NCBI GenBank assembly: GCA_013298165.1
Contig: JAAFJU010000039.1
Location: 1 to 34,459, forward strand
From: Synechococcales cyanobacterium bin31.maxbin.ball.101
GTDB lineage: Bacteria; Cyanobacteriota; Cyanobacteriia; Leptolyngbyales; Leptolyngbyaceae
Length of the DNA: 34,459 nt
Direction: 5' to 3'
Part shown: positions 7,357 through 18,300 of the stretch, piece after piece
How positions within the stretch are numbered: the stretch's first letter is position 1
Layout: every line of letters starts with the position of its first letter
Notes under the pieces: model-generated
Database searches by the model: none
Told to the model about the DNA's origin: nothing
The model's input: the letters and a program-made list of their open reading frames with translations, nothing else
Program-made: the position numbers and the translations under genes

Positions 7357-8550
7357 ATGCGTGTAATTTTGATGACAGGAAAAGGCGGCGTGGGGAAAAC
7401 CTCCGTTGCAGCCGCAACAGGTCTCCGCTGTGCCGAGTTAGGTTACAAAACCCTCGTCCTCAGCACCGACCCGGCCCACTCCCTCGCCGATAGCTACGAC
7501 ATGGAACTCGGCCATGAACCTAAGGAAGTCCGCCCGAACCTCTGGGGCGCAGAACTGGATGCACTGATGGAGCTGGAAGGCAACTGGGGTGCGGTCAAAC
7601 GCTACATCACCCAAGTCCTGCAAGCCCGTGGACTCGAAGGGGTTCAAGCTGAGGAATTGGCCATTCTTCCGGGGATGGATGAAATTTTTGGTCTCGTGCG
7701 GATGAAGCGGCACTATGACGAAGGCGTTTATGACGTGCTGATTATTGACTCCGCGCCGACGGGAACGGCCTTGCGGCTGCTGAGTCTGCCGGAGGTCGGC
7801 GGCTGGTACATGCGGAAGCTGTACAAACCATTCCAAGGACTTTCCATGGCCTTGCGCCCGTTGGTGGAACCTGTGTTTAGACCGATCGCAGGCTTCTCCC
7901 TGCCGAATAAAGAAGTGATGGACGCGCCCTACGAGTTCTATGAGCAGATCGAAGCGCTGCAAAAGGTTTTGATCGACCCGACCAAAACTTCTGTGCGCCT
8001 GGTGATGAACCCAGAAAAAATGGTCATCAAAGAATCTCTGCGTGCCCATGCCTACTTGAGCCTGTACAACGTCGCCACCGACATGGTGATCGCCAACCGG
8101 ATTATTCCCGACAGCGTCCAGGATCCGTTCTTCCAGCGTTGGAAGGATAACCAACAGCAGCATAAAGGCGAGATCCACGAGAACTTCCATCCGTTGCCCA
8201 TTAAGGAAGTGCCTTTGTACTCCGAGGAAATGTGTGGGTTGGCGGCACTCGATCGCTTGAAAGAGACGCTGTACCACGGCACCGAAGACCCCACCGAGGT
8301 CTACCACAAGGAAGTCACCCTCCGCGTGGTCCCCGTGGAAAATCAGCAGTACAGCCTGGAGATCTACCTTCCCGGCATCGAGAAAAACCAGATCAACCTG
8401 AGCAAGAGCGGCGACGAGTTGAACATCACGATCGGCAACCACCGCCGCAACATGGTCTTACCCCAGGCTCTCGCGGCCTTACAACCCTCGGGCGCAAAAA
8501 TGGAAGATGATTATCTGAAAATCCGTTTTGCCGATCCGGCCCGGGTTTGA
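7357..8550 (+). CDS. Get3d-type ArsA/GET3 family ATPase with C-terminal alpha-crystallin-like domain
   Basis: The protein has 397 residues from ATG 7357, chosen because [16 protein letters not shown] places the P-loop at residues 8-15; the frame is open to 7294 but the extra codons lack conservation. GKGGVGKT is the deviant Walker A of SIMIBI ATPases, followed by the switch region [14 protein letters not shown] and by [15 protein letters not shown]. From about residue 320 a beta-rich domain ([20 protein letters not shown] ... [13 protein letters not shown]) resembles HSP20/alpha-crystallin. This architecture defines the photosynthetic Get3d lineage rather than arsenite-pump ArsA, and no ars genes are nearby. 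A soluble ATPase that binds hydrophobic clients is the likely role; the client is unknown. Confidence 0.9.
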   Translation: MRVILMTGKGGVGKTSVAAATGLRCAELGYKTLVLSTDPAHSLADSYDMELGHEPKEVRPNLWGAELDALMELEGNWGAVKRYITQVLQARGLEGVQAEELAILPGMDEIFGLVRMKRHYDEGVYDVLIIDSAPTGTALRLLSLPEVGGWYMRKLYKPFQGLSMALRPLVEPVFRPIAGFSLPNKEVMDAPYEFYEQIEALQKVLIDPTKTSVRLVMNPEKMVIKESLRAHAYLSLYNVATDMVIANRIIPDSVQDPFFQRWKDNQQQHKGEIHENFHPLPIKEVPLYSEEMCGLAALDRLKETLYHGTEDPTEVYHKEVTLRVVPVENQQYSLEIYLPGIEKNQINLSKSGDELNITIGNHRRNMVLPQALAALQPSGAKMEDDYLKIRFADPARV

Positions 8551-8595
8551 TGAGTTGATTTAGGGCAGGGCGCGGGATACGCGCCCAAATATCCA

Positions 8596-8633
8596 TCAAA
8601 AAAGCGGGACGATCGATCGTCCCGCTTTTTTGA
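8596..8633. terminator. Bidirectional intrinsic terminator between the Get3d gene and petG
   Basis: A perfect inverted repeat, GCGGGACGATC/GATCGTCCCGC (8604-8625), is flanked by an A-run on the left and a T-run on the right, so both strands read as a GC stem plus U-tract. It lies between two convergent genes and can end both transcripts. The centre contains CGATCGATCG. Confidence 0.9.
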
Positions 8634-8663
8634 TCTGGATCAACTCCAGATTTCAAACCCAAC

Positions 8664-8777
8664 CTAGGAATCAAACTGATTCGATCGGCGGTACTGCAAA
8701 TAAGCTGCAAAGAACAACCCACCCAACGTAATGGGAATCATGCCCATAACAATGCCCAACAAAATCGGTTCAACCAT
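8664..8777 (-). CDS. petG: Cytochrome b6f complex subunit 5 (PetG)
   Basis: A 37-codon gene starts with [20 protein letters not shown] and ends in [14 protein letters not shown]. Length, single membrane helix, MVEP start and LQYRR end match PetG exactly. PetG is a small hydrophobic subunit needed for assembly and stability of the cytochrome b6f complex in the thylakoid membrane. A GAGGAG ribosome site lies 8 bases before the start (complement of 8786-8791). It is divergent to cytM across a 264-bp gap that must contain both promoters. Confidence 0.97.
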   Translation of the reverse strand: MVEPILLGIVMGMIPITLGGLFFAAYLQYRRSNQFDS

Positions 8778-9041
8778 GGTGTTTGCTCCTCGGGTTCGCC
8801 ACCCATAAACAGAGTAGGCGGTATAAAAATTATGATGTGTTCCATAATCTTAATCGTTTTTGAGGGCCGATCGTCCTAAAAACTCGAAAAATAACCGAAC
8901 CCACCACCCCCAAATCGCACCAAGCTCCTGAAATCAACAGATTTAGCTCTAGCGCAGAGGGTCAAGAGTTTGTTAAAGTTTGTATAGGAATGCCCAGAGC
9001 CTTCAACCTTATAACAACCAAAGTTTTATACAGCAAATCCC

Positions 9042-9419
9042 TTGAATGACCCTTTGAACGCTTCTACAGAATTTTCCTCCAGGATTACCGCAGTAGTCTT
9101 GACCCTTGTCATTGGCGCTACGGCAGTCTTACTCATGGGAAGCTATGGATTTCGATCGGCGGATCCCTACACCGAAAAGGTCCTCACCCGCGTCGGCAAC
9201 CAGATTCAAGGCCACGCCATCTTTCAAATCAACTGCGCCACCTGCCATGGACTCTTCGCCGATGGCAAAGTCGGACCCAGCCTGAAGTCTGTCGCAAGCC
9301 GCAAGTCCCGATCGGCCCTCATCGAACAGGTGATCAGCGGCAAAACCCCGCCCATGCCTCAGTTTCAGCCCAGTCCGCAAGAAATGGCTGACCTTCTGAG
9401 CTACCTCGAAAGTCTCTAA
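9042..9419 (+). CDS. cytM: Cytochrome cM (CytM)
   Basis: The protein has 125 residues from a TTG at 9042 (TTGAATGACCC); no better in-frame ATG precedes the membrane segment, so the rare start is accepted with some doubt. A hydrophobic anchor (RITAVVLTLVIGATAVLLMG) precedes GHAIFQINCATCHGLFADGK, which has one c-type haem site (C65-x2-C68-H69). The distal Met lies in GKTPPMPQFQPSPQEMADLL (about residue 105). These motifs, including DPYTEKVL and VGPSLKSV, are those of cyanobacterial CytM, a low-abundance membrane-anchored cytochrome linked to respiration/photosynthesis switching and stress. Signal processing is uncertain. Confidence 0.93.
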   Translation: MNDPLNASTEFSSRITAVVLTLVIGATAVLLMGSYGFRSADPYTEKVLTRVGNQIQGHAIFQINCATCHGLFADGKVGPSLKSVASRKSRSALIEQVISGKTPPMPQFQPSPQEMADLLSYLESL

Positions 9420-9545
9420 GAACCCCGTTTGTAGCTAAAGACTTTAGCAAGCGGTCCACAGAGTGCGATTATGGATTAGAGCAACTCCGGGCGATCTCCG
9501 GACGATCGGAGCCTTGCCGTTTTTAACGTCTATGTTTTAACAGTT

Positions 9546-10304
9546 ATGTATAGCAATGATGAGTTAAGCGTGCTGGACTTCGAGACGGAGCTAGATGATC
9601 CGCTCGATCGCATTGCGCCCTTAACAGAACTCGAAACACCTAAGCCGGATCCAGATGAAATGCTGGCACTCCTCACCTCCACAGAGGTCCAAGATCGGAC
9701 TCAGGGTGCGCGGGCATTTTGTGAAATCAAGGACGATCGGGCGATTCCCCATTTAATTCGGTTGTTAAAAGACGATTGCGGCCTAGTCCGGATCAGCGCC
9801 GCCTATGGACTCGGTCGTAACACCAGCCCCGACGCCCTAGAACCCTTACTGCTGCGCTACAACCAAGACTGGAACGGCTACGTCCGTAAAGGCGTGGTTT
9901 GGGCGTTAGGAAACCATCGCGATCGGCGGGCCATTCCCACCCTCGTCGATGCCATGCGAAACGATATTTCTGCCGTACGGCTTTGGGCAGCGAGTGCCTT
10001 GGCGCAGTTGGCGACGCTGGGGTATGAGGCGACGATCGTAGCCATTCCACCATTGATTGAAGGCTTACGGCGGGATGGGGTTTCTGCGGTGCGGAGTAAT
10101 TGTGCTTGGGCCGTGGGCGAACTCTGCCGCGAACTGCCCTCAAACGTAATCTATGCTACTGCGGTTGATGCCTTGATTGAAGCCTTTGCCGAAGATATCG
10201 ATATTAGCGTCCGCGAAGATGCCAAGACCGCAATGCTGAAGCTGGGCGATACGCGAGGACTACAGGTGATTGAGGAACTGGAATTGGAAGGTTGGGGACT
10301 GTAG
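9546..10304 (+). CDS. HEAT-repeat protein of PBS-lyase type
   Basis: The protein has 252 residues. After an acidic N-terminus (LDFETELDDPLDRIAPLTEL) come five or so HEAT-like units: DDRAIPHLIRLLKDDCGLVR, DALEPLLLRYNQDWNGYVRK, DRRAIPTLVDAMRNDISAVR, a longer unit with IPPLIEGLRRDGVSAVRSN, and a final one ending in VREDAKTAMLKLGD. These are E/Z-type (CpcE/CpcF/NblB-like) repeats. I recall this exact protein type as widely conserved in cyanobacteria. No phycobilisome genes adjoin it, so a chromophore-lyase role is not supported; protein binding is the safe statement. Confidence 0.85.
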   Translation: MYSNDELSVLDFETELDDPLDRIAPLTELETPKPDPDEMLALLTSTEVQDRTQGARAFCEIKDDRAIPHLIRLLKDDCGLVRISAAYGLGRNTSPDALEPLLLRYNQDWNGYVRKGVVWALGNHRDRRAIPTLVDAMRNDISAVRLWAASALAQLATLGYEATIVAIPPLIEGLRRDGVSAVRSNCAWAVGELCRELPSNVIYATAVDALIEAFAEDIDISVREDAKTAMLKLGDTRGLQVIEELELEGWGL

Positions 10305-10313
10305 CGTCATCTC

Positions 10314-10394
10314 TGGCGAACCGCCCCCAACCCCAATTCTGGGGGCTTCGGAGTCATGTTCCCCCAAAGTTGGGGGCTAGGGGGCGGTTCGTCA
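10314..10394. repeat. Near-palindromic dispersed repeat between convergent genes, possible terminator
   Basis: The left arm starts TGGCGAACCGCCCCCAA and the right arm ends GGGGGCGGTTCGTCA, with inner C5/G5 hairpins (ATTCTGGGGGC, CCCCCAAAGTTGGGGGC). It separates the HEAT gene from clpB and could stop both transcripts. A half copy lies inside the recombinase gene (34280-34316) and a core-like hairpin at 28064-28083, so this is a dispersed family, not a unique terminator. Confidence 0.8.
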
Positions 10395-10418
10395 GTGGGT
10401 ATTACTTCCCGTAGATTC

Positions 10419-13052
10419 CTAAACCCCGATCGGTTCTGCCGCTCCAATCACAAACTCCAATCGTTCCGTATCCCCGACCTTCACCAAAATCTGATCGCCT
10501 TCTTTGCACTCACCCTTCAAAATCAGTTTTGCAAGGTAAGTGTCGAGTTCACGTTGGATGACTCGCTTGAGGGGTCTTGCGCCATAGACCGGATCGTAGC
10601 CCGCTTCGGCAATGAAATCGATCGCGGATTCTTCCATGATCAAGGTCATTGATTTTGCACTCAGACGTTTGGTGAGCGATTTTAGGCGGAGTTGGACGAT
10701 GCCGCGAATTTCGGACTGGCTGAGGGCGTGGAAAATAATGGTTTCGTCAATGCGATTGAGAAACTCAGGGCGGAAACTCGATCGTAGGGTTTCAAGCACC
10801 CGCGATCGCATCTCTTCATACCGATTTTCATCGCCGACCACATCCAAAATGTATTGCGATCCGAGATTACTGGTCATGATGATAATCGTGTTTTTAAAGT
10901 CCACGGTGCGACCTTGGGAATCCGTGACACGGCCATCGTCGAGGATTTGTAGCATGACGTTGAAAACATCGGGATGGGCTTTCTCGATTTCATCAAAGAG
11001 GATGACGGAATAGGGGCGACGACGAACGGCTTCCGTCAATTGTCCCCCTTCATCAAAACCAATGTATCCCGGTGGTGCGCCAATCAATCGCGAAACAGAT
11101 TGCTTCTCCATGTACTCAGACATGTCAATCCGCACCATGGATTCTTCCGTGTCGAAGAGGTAATTGGCTAAGGCTTTGGCCAGTTCCGTTTTGCCGACGC
11201 CTGTAGGACCGAGGAAAATGAAGGAGGCGATCGGACGGTTCGGGTCGCCAAGTCCTGCGCGCGATCGGAGAATGGAGTCCGCAACGGCTTGCACCGCTTC
11301 GTTTTGGCCGATGACCCGATCGTGCAACTCAGTTTCTAAATTCAACAGTTTTTCCATTTCTGAAGCAATCAGTTTAGTAATTGGGATTCCGGTCCATTTA
11401 CTGATTACTTTAGAAATATCAGTTCTGGTCACTTCTTCTCGTAAAAGTGATTTCCCAGATGTTTGTACGGTATTAAGTCGATCTTGAAATGCCTGAAGTT
11501 CATTTTGTAATTTAGGAAGTTCACCATATTCAATAAGTGCGGCTTCATTGAGGTCATAGGATGAGGTTTGTGGATTTTTGACGATTTCCAGTCTTGTTTT
11601 TAGATTATTTTGTCTTTCTTTTAATGACTGAAATTTCTCTCCTAATGTTTTTTCAAACTCCCACTGCTCCTCAAGACCTTGTAGTTCTCGACCACAGTCT
11701 TGGGACTCTCTCTCTAGAACCTCTCTTCTATTCACAGACGCTGAATCTGTCGCATTTTGAAGAGAGACTATTTCCATTTTAGCCTGCACGATTCTACGCT
11801 CGATCGACTCGATCGCTTCTGGTTTAGAGGTCTTCTCCATATTCAGGCTTGAGGCGGCTTCATCAATTAAGTCAATCGCCTTGTCCGGTAAGAATCGATC
11901 GCTAATATAACGAGCCGATAGGACTGCAGCTTCTACTAAGGCATCATCATTGATCGTTACTTTATGATGTTTTTCATACCGCTCTTTTAAGCCACGCAGA
12001 ATTGAAATGGTATCTTCTACAGTCGGTTGATCGACATAAACTTGCTGAAAACGTCGCTCTAGAGCAGCATCCTTTTCAATGTGCTTACGATATTCATCTA
12101 ATGTTGTCGCGCCAATACAAGATAACTCACCTCTAGCTAGCATTGGTTTTAACAAATTCCCCGCATCCATAGATCCCTGCGATGCTCCTGCACCGACAAC
12201 GGTATGAATTTCATCAATGAAGAGAATGATTTTCCCTTGGGCATCAGACACTTCTTTTAAGACAGCTTTGAGGCGTTCTTCAAATTCCCCTCGATACTTT
12301 GCCCCTGCAATCAATGCTCCCATATCTAAAGAGAATAAAGTTCTTTCTTTTAATGACTCAGGTACGTCACCTTTAACAATACGTTGCGCTAATCCCTCAG
12401 CGATTGCCGTTTTCCCGACACCCGGTTCTCCGATTAGAATAGGATTATTTTTGGTTCTACGTGACAGAATTTGAATCGTACGGCGAATTTCGTCATCGCG
12501 ACCGATTACAGGATCGAGGATTCCATCATGAGCATATTTGGTCAGATCTCGACCGTATTTTTCAAGAACTTCGTATTTGTTTTCAGGAGTTTGGTCGGTC
12601 ACTTTTTGATTGCCTCGGATTTGGTCGATCGCGGTTTTGAGTTGGGTTTCGGTCAGCTTCGATTCGGCGAGCAGGGCTTTACCAAACCTGCCGTCTTGGG
12701 CATAACCCAGAAGAATATGTTCGACGGAGATAAAAGCATCGTCGTACCCCTTGCGAAATTTTTCAGCCCGATCGAGTAAGCTGTCTGCCGATCGTCCGAA
12801 GTAGACGCTGGAGTTACTGCCAGAGACTTTGGGTTGTTTGGCAATGAAGGTGGCAGCCCGATCGCGCCATTGACTCACGGAGACGTTGAGTTTTCCCAGG
12901 ACATTGCTCACGAGTCCGTCCTGCTCTAGGAGGGCGCTGAGCAGATGTTCCGATTCGATCTGCTGCTGCTGGGCGGCTTTGGCCACGTCAGGGGTGCGGG
13001 CGATCGCCTCCCAGGCTTTTTCGGTGAATTGGTTAGGGTTGTTGGGTTGCAT
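10419..13052 (-). CDS. clpB: ATP-dependent disaggregase ClpB
   Basis: The protein has 877 residues from ATG 13052 ([20 protein letters not shown]); the upstream 19 codons are not typical of ClpB. It has a Clp N-domain, AAA+ module 1 with Walker [10 protein letters not shown] near residue 207, a long coiled-coil middle domain, AAA+ module 2 with GPTGVGKTE near residue 613, and a D2-small domain. ClpB threads aggregated proteins with DnaK/DnaJ/GrpE in the cytosol. Length and motifs are complete. The part coding the middle domain and end of module 1 (roughly 11340-12470) is much more AT-rich than both ends (about 27% GC in one 60-base line at 11581 against about 55% at 12901). No CIRCE or heat-shock operator was recognised upstream. 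Confidence 0.97.
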   Translation of the reverse strand: MQPNNPNQFTEKAWEAIARTPDVAKAAQQQQIESEHLLSALLEQDGLVSNVLGKLNVSVSQWRDRAATFIAKQPKVSGSNSSVYFGRSADSLLDRAEKFRKGYDDAFISVEHILLGYAQDGRFGKALLAESKLTETQLKTAIDQIRGNQKVTDQTPENKYEVLEKYGRDLTKYAHDGILDPVIGRDDEIRRTIQILSRRTKNNPILIGEPGVGKTAIAEGLAQRIVKGDVPESLKERTLFSLDMGALIAGAKYRGEFEERLKAVLKEVSDAQGKIILFIDEIHTVVGAGASQGSMDAGNLLKPMLARGELSCIGATTLDEYRKHIEKDAALERRFQQVYVDQPTVEDTISILRGLKERYEKHHKVTINDDALVEAAVLSARYISDRFLPDKAIDLIDEAASSLNMEKTSKPEAIESIERRIVQAKMEIVSLQNATDSASVNRREVLERESQDCGRELQGLEEQWEFEKTLGEKFQSLKERQNNLKTRLEIVKNPQTSSYDLNEAALIEYGELPKLQNELQAFQDRLNTVQTSGKSLLREEVTRTDISKVISKWTGIPITKLIASEMEKLLNLETELHDRVIGQNEAVQAVADSILRSRAGLGDPNRPIASFIFLGPTGVGKTELAKALANYLFDTEESMVRIDMSEYMEKQSVSRLIGAPPGYIGFDEGGQLTEAVRRRPYSVILFDEIEKAHPDVFNVMLQILDDGRVTDSQGRTVDFKNTIIIMTSNLGSQYILDVVGDENRYEEMRSRVLETLRSSFRPEFLNRIDETIIFHALSQSEIRGIVQLRLKSLTKRLSAKSMTLIMEESAIDFIAEAGYDPVYGARPLKRVIQRELDTYLAKLILKGECKEGDQILVKVGDTERLEFVIGAAEPIGV

Positions 13053-13242
13053 GACGATCTCCCTGCTTGATCTTGCACACTTGTCTTGCACACTATTGTA
13101 GAGAATCACAGGGATTTAGCGCGATCGGGTCTCCGAAGGAAATGATTACTGGTTGCCGAAGGATTTAAACCTGAGGAATGATTGAATAACACCGATCGCC
13201 CTGGCGAGTCAATTTATGGATCTGATGAAATCCCCATTCAGT

Positions 13243-13914
13243 TCAAGCTCGAAATTGTTCGAGGATGTAGATCACGGCACTGCAGAACGGAACATGGTTT
13301 CCGTCAGCATCGAGGTTCTTGTAAGCTTCAATGAGAAGCTTGAGTTCGTCGTCACTGAATGTTTCGATGTCTTGGAGAATGCCGTCGATCGCCCGTTCGC
13401 GGCCTCGCTTGAGTTGCAGATGGTTGAGGGCGAGTTTTTCGATCGTGGTCTGGGCGGCTAGGGCTTTGGTTTGGTCTTGTGTTGGTAGGATATCGCCTTG
13501 TCCGGTGTAGCGGAAATAGGTCGCACAATCGGGTTGCAAGGGCGAGACGGTAAGCGTTGCGTCGTACCAAGCGCCCTTTTGCTGGCCACAGAACTCTTGC
13601 GATCGTTTGGCAATCGGATCTGAGGTTTCAGTTTCTTCCGTATATCCAGGACAGGATGCTAAAAAGTTGGTATAACTCAGCGCCAATTCAGGAAATGAGG
13701 TTCTGGGTTGAAAGTGTTCGATGTGGCTCTCGTCTTTGGCGATGCGTTGTCCGCAATAACAACAAACATAGCCCTGCTCGATCAAGAGCGATCGATGCAC
13801 CTCAAGTTTCTCAGGCTTTTGAAAATTATTCCAATTGGGTTTCCATTCAGAACTAGCCTGCTGCTTCCATGCAATAAAACTCGCAGGCTCCTCATTTTTA
13901 CGAATAAACTTCAT
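13243..13914 (-). CDS. ptuB: PtuB-like HNH endonuclease of a Septu defence system
   Basis: The protein has 223 residues. The core VCCYCGQRIAKDESHIEHFQP has a C51-x2-C54 zinc knuckle and H64/H67, followed by the downstream segment YTNFLASCPG. This is the TIGR02646/PtuB type of HNH nuclease. It overlaps the upstream ATPase by four bases (ATGA at 13911-13914), so the two are translationally coupled. In Septu systems the PtuA-PtuB complex restricts phage, with PtuB as the nuclease effector. The C-terminus (DDELKLLIEAYKNLD) is helical. Family assignment is from motifs and gene pairing. Confidence 0.85.
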   Translation of the reverse strand: MKFIRKNEEPASFIAWKQQASSEWKPNWNNFQKPEKLEVHRSLLIEQGYVCCYCGQRIAKDESHIEHFQPRTSFPELALSYTNFLASCPGYTEETETSDPIAKRSQEFCGQQKGAWYDATLTVSPLQPDCATYFRYTGQGDILPTQDQTKALAAQTTIEKLALNHLQLKRGRERAIDGILQDIETFSDDELKLLIEAYKNLDADGNHVPFCSAVIYILEQFRA

Positions 13915-15257
13915 CGTCCAAGAATCTCTCTACGTCGAATCAATACATCAGCTTTTGCAAATTCCGGTTCATCCAAGCCCATCAAATGCTCTAAATGATT
14001 CTTCACTTGTTTGGCTTGGTCCAGTTCGCCATTTTCAATCAGTTCAAAGAGATCTTGAAGTTGAGTTTTAATGGCTTCTGGCCGATCGGACACGCCCATT
14101 AGGTCTTCTAGAATTTGATTGCTATCTCGCCCAAACGAATGATCGGGATGTTCTACAATCACGCCTGAGTCAGTAGATTTCAGGATAAAAATACTTTCAG
14201 GCTGAACGTCACTGACAATTTGCGGTGAATGCGTCGCCACGATGAATTGGCAATTCGGAAAGGTCTCCGTGAGCTTCGGAATGATGCCTCTCTGCCATTT
14301 TGGATGCAAGTGCAGTTCCAACTCGTCAATCAAAATCACCCCTTCTCCCTGCAGTGGATCGTCCAATCCAGGATTTGCGATCGAAAGTCTCCTAGCAATA
14401 TCCCCGACCATCGCCAAAAGGCATTTCTCACCGTCAGACAACTGATTAACGAGGAGTTCTCGATCGCCTTTTGTGACGGTCATGCGAAGGGTGGGCGATC
14501 GACGCACCCGAAGATCAGTAAAGCCATTGAGAAATGCCGGAAGAGCTTTTCTGACTGCACCTAGTTGTTGATCTCGATAGTCGCCGTTGTCTCTTCTAGA
14601 CTCATTTTCAAGATCTTCAACGACTCTAAACCAACGAAAAAACTCAGGAAATCCGGCATTATTCGTCCCCGAAATCCCGTCATAGGAATCTAACTGACTC
14701 AGGTAGGGATTGACAGGAATCTCTAATGGAACATTTGCAACAACTCGATGAGTTGCATAGTACGCAAGCAGTGGAATATTTAAATTAGAATTCTCTAAAA
14801 GATTGGATTGCAAGTTAGCAACAAAGGTTCCCAATTGCTCCCAGTCATCAGTTGCAGTTTGAATAGGTAAGTTGCGAGTCTTTTTGTCTGACCATTGGAG
14901 GGCATGACTATTGAACAAAATATTTAGAGATATAGATGAAGAATTAGTGCCATTACTTACATCAATATCAGTCATTCTTCTTATCTTTGAATTCCCTGTA
15001 GCTTGTGAATAAATTTGATTCAACGTCATTTTTTGGAAATTTTTACGTAAACCATCATTATCTTTCCATGCTATTTGATAGTTTATCTGTGACAGTGCGC
15101 TGATTCTTGAAAAAAGAACTGATAGGGCATCTAGTATTGTCGATTTCCCAACGCCATTTACACCTAAAAATACGGATACTTTAGGATGAAATTTTAAATC
15201 TAAACGATCGATTCCACGAAACGACCGCAATTGTAATTCTTTAACTTGTGTGACCAC
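13911..15257 (-). CDS. ptuA: PtuA-like AAA/ABC-type ATPase of a Septu defence system
   Basis: The protein has 448 residues from a GTG at 15257. Walker A is GVNGVGKST (about 32-40), the ABC signature region LSDGEKCLLAMVGD is near 270, Walker B VILIDELELHLHP is near 304, and the switch ATHSPQ is near 342. This is the OLD/SMC-like ATPase family (AAA_15/AAA_21) of PtuA. The partner HNH gene follows with a 4-base overlap. There is no reverse transcriptase nearby, so this looks like a stand-alone type I Septu rather than the accessory part of a retron. The N-terminal half (about 14700-15180) is distinctly AT-rich compared with the rest of the window, a sign of foreign origin. Confidence 0.85.
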   Translation of the reverse strand: MVTQVKELQLRSFRGIDRLDLKFHPKVSVFLGVNGVGKSTILDALSVLFSRISALSQINYQIAWKDNDGLRKNFQKMTLNQIYSQATGNSKIRRMTDIDVSNGTNSSSISLNILFNSHALQWSDKKTRNLPIQTATDDWEQLGTFVANLQSNLLENSNLNIPLLAYYATHRVVANVPLEIPVNPYLSQLDSYDGISGTNNAGFPEFFRWFRVVEDLENESRRDNGDYRDQQLGAVRKALPAFLNGFTDLRVRRSPTLRMTVTKGDRELLVNQLSDGEKCLLAMVGDIARRLSIANPGLDDPLQGEGVILIDELELHLHPKWQRGIIPKLTETFPNCQFIVATHSPQIVSDVQPESIFILKSTDSGVIVEHPDHSFGRDSNQILEDLMGVSDRPEAIKTQLQDLFELIENGELDQAKQVKNHLEHLMGLDEPEFAKADVLIRRREILGR

Positions 15258-15347
15258 GAGGGAAGGACCTCAAGCTCGACGGTCCTTCATTATAGCCAAT
15301 TTCATCGCCGGAACGATCGGGATTCTGAGGAACGGTAGCGAAGATAC

Positions 15348-18300
15348 TTACCAGGGATTGCCGACTAGAGTAAACGCTGCCCAGAAATAGGGATGGGTGA
15401 ACTTTCTATTGCTGTCTGTATTTGCTTCAGGAAGCACGATCGGTCCCGTCTGATTGACACCCAGAAGCTGATTGTCCTGGATTTTGACGGTGCCGCGAAT
15501 CATCGCTAGTTGGGATTGTCGAAGGGCATCTGTGATGGTGGCTGATTGGGAAAGGCCCTCATAGAACTTGCTCATTAGACTCATGGTCGCGGTGTCATTG
15601 ACAGACCAAAGAGAGGCGATCGTGGTTTTGACCCCTGTTTTGATCGCGAGACCTGCAAAGCCTAGCTCTGATTCGTGATCACCGACGGCTGTTTTACAAG
15701 CGCTGAGAACAAGGAGATCGAGTCCGGGGCGATTCCAATCTAGATCTTTCATTTGGCCCATTTGAAGACGATCGTTCCAGAGTTGAATATAAGCATCTTT
15801 GGGTTGGCCGGAGATGAAGTTGGCGTGGGTGGCGAGGTGAAGAATGCGAAAGTTTTGGTCTTTTCTGATGACTTGTAAGGTGCTGCGAGTGGCACGATCG
15901 TCTAGGTACTGGGTGTTTTTGCCCCATATCTTGGCAATGGTCTTGAGTTCCGTTTCGACCATGGGTAGGGCGGTTTGGTTTTGCGTCATTTTGGAAATGC
16001 CAACCATCAGGAGGGGTGCATTTTTTAGACTGTTGTAGCTTCCGATTTGAGTAAGGCTGAGGCTGGGCATCAGGGCAAGGCTATAGTTTTCAATCAGAAA
16101 CCCTTTGCCATCATGGAGGGCGGCAAAGGGCACACTCCGCAGTCCGGATTCGGCCAGAAAGACGAGGTTGGTAATGTTTTGTTTTTTTAGATCGGCGTTT
16201 AGGGGTTCGATGATGGTTTTGTAGAGGGATTGGGCGGTGGGGAGATAGCTGGTCGTGTGGGTGCGGATTGGATTGGTGACTTCGCGGCGGAATTGGCTGA
16301 CTTGCGCCATGAATTGGGTGTAGTTAATGGGGATGCGGCGGCGAAAGTTACCTCGGGCCGTCATGACGGTGAATTCTAAGGTGTCGTTCAGAGCCTCTTT
16401 ATCGCCGGGTTTTGAGCCAGGAGAAATCGATCGTTGGGTCCGTAAATAGATTAATGCCGGACGTTCGCCTGTTTTTTGTTCAACTTCGCGGAGCAAGGTC
16501 CCATCCAAACTTTCCGATAGATTGAGATTGGGGATTTCTCCTTTGAAGTCATCCGCAAAGTTCCCATCGATCGTCAAGATCGCCGGGAGAGAAACATTAG
16601 TCCGACCCGATGAGCCAGTAGATCCTGAGTTTGGTGAATTTGCAGGGTTAGTCGCATCTGTGCTGGTAGTTTCGGATGTAGATTCTGTGCTGCCTGCTGT
16701 TGGTGCTGTGCCTGATGTTGATTCTGTGCCTGATGTGGATTCTGTGGTACCTGCTGTTGGTGCTGTGCCTGTTGTTGGTTCTGTGCTGCCTGTTGTTGGT
16801 TCTGTACTGCCTGTTGTTGGTTCTGTACTGCCTGTTGTTGGTTCTGTGCTGCCTGTTGTTGGTTCTGTGCTGCCTGTTGTTGGTGCTGATTTAATACTTT
16901 CACTGGTAGTGGTCCCAGTGGATTCTCCAACGGGATTACTGACGACAGAAACCAGATTAGTGGTGGAGCTGTTATCGCCGCCGCTAGGGCTTGATGTGAC
17001 TTCAGAGGCAGTGATGAGATCGATCGGAATATCAGAGAAATTATTCAGGGTAAAATCAGCCGTTTCTGTAATTCCTGGGACACGGCCTTGTGCGATAAAT
17101 GCGCCTTCTTGATCATTCGCTGTCAGGACGATCGTGGCATTACCATTGGCATCTGTAACGGCTGAATGGGTGGTGGTATTCGTTCCGAAAGTCCCACTCG
17201 CTCCTGCATTAGGAACGGTAAAGCTAACACTGCTATTAGGAACTGGATTCCCATATTGATCGGTGACGGTCACAACTAACGCATTAGCAAAGTTAGTCCT
17301 GATAACAGCCACTTGATTAGAACCGGAGGTGGCGGTGATGTTTTTGGGGCTATCTGCGAGATTGGTCAGGGCAAACTCTGCGGTACCCGTAACGCCAGTT
17401 ACTCGGCCTTGTGCGGTAAATGAGCCTGATTTTGTATTGGCTTTAAGGGCGATCGTTGCAATTCCATTGGCATTGGTAATTGCACTATTATTCGTCAAGA
17501 TTCCGCTGGCTCCGACAGTGGGAACGGCAAAGGTGACGGTGCTATTGGCGATCGGATTGCCAAACCGATCGCTGACCGTGGCAACTAAGTTATTTTCAAA
17601 GTTTTGGTTCACCACGGTGCTTTGACCGGAACCGGATGTGGTTGTGATAGTGTTTGCGATATCAGCGAGATTGGTCAGGGCAAAGTCTGCGGTGCCCGTA
17701 ACGCCTGCTACGCTGCCTTTTGTTGTAAACAATCCTGCTTTTGTGTTGGCTTTGATACCGATCGTGGCGACGCCGTTGCTATCGGTTATGGCGGTGGTAT
17801 TGCTCAACGTCCCACTCGCTCCAGACCCTGGAACCGTAAAGGTAACAGTGCTATTCGCGATCGGATTACCAAACCGATCGCTAACGGTGGCAACTAAAGG
17901 ATTAGTAAAATTTTGGTCAACGACTGCGCTTTGATTCGAACCCGATGTGGTGACTATGTTCGGAACATCAGCAAGGTTGGTTAATTCAAAATCTACGGTA
18001 TTTGCCACGCCTGCCACACTACTTTTTGCCGTAAATGATCCCGCTTTTGTATTGGCTTTGATGCCGATCGAGGCCACACCATTGGCATCTGTGATGGCTG
18101 AAGGATTGAGAATTCCGCTGGCTCCTGTCCCCGGAACGGTGAAATTCACCGTGCTATTGGGGACGCGGTTTCCATATTGGTCCGTGACGGTGACGACTAA
18201 ACTATTCGCGAAGTTTTGGTCAACCACTGTGCTTTGATTCGAACCCGATGTCAGGGCGATCGCATTAGCCACATCAGCACTATTGGTTAAGTTGAAGTCT

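Noticed and set aside
7438-8442. 334-codon open frame antisense to the Get3d gene
   Set aside because: It mirrors a GC-rich conserved gene; the translation has no recognisable domain and the sense strand carries clear ATPase motifs.
7357-8550. Arsenite pump ATPase ArsA
   Set aside because: No ArsB, ArsR or ArsC gene is adjacent, the protein has a single ATPase half, and the C-terminal alpha-crystallin-like domain marks the Get3d group.
9420-9545. tRNA or small RNA gene downstream of cytM
   Set aside because: Only a 5-bp hairpin (CTCCG/CGGAG) is visible near 9495-9510; no cloverleaf arms could be drawn.
13243-15257. Retron with PtuA/PtuB-type effectors
   Set aside because: There is no reverse transcriptase gene or msr/msd-like inverted repeat between 13 and 15.4 kb, or elsewhere in the window.
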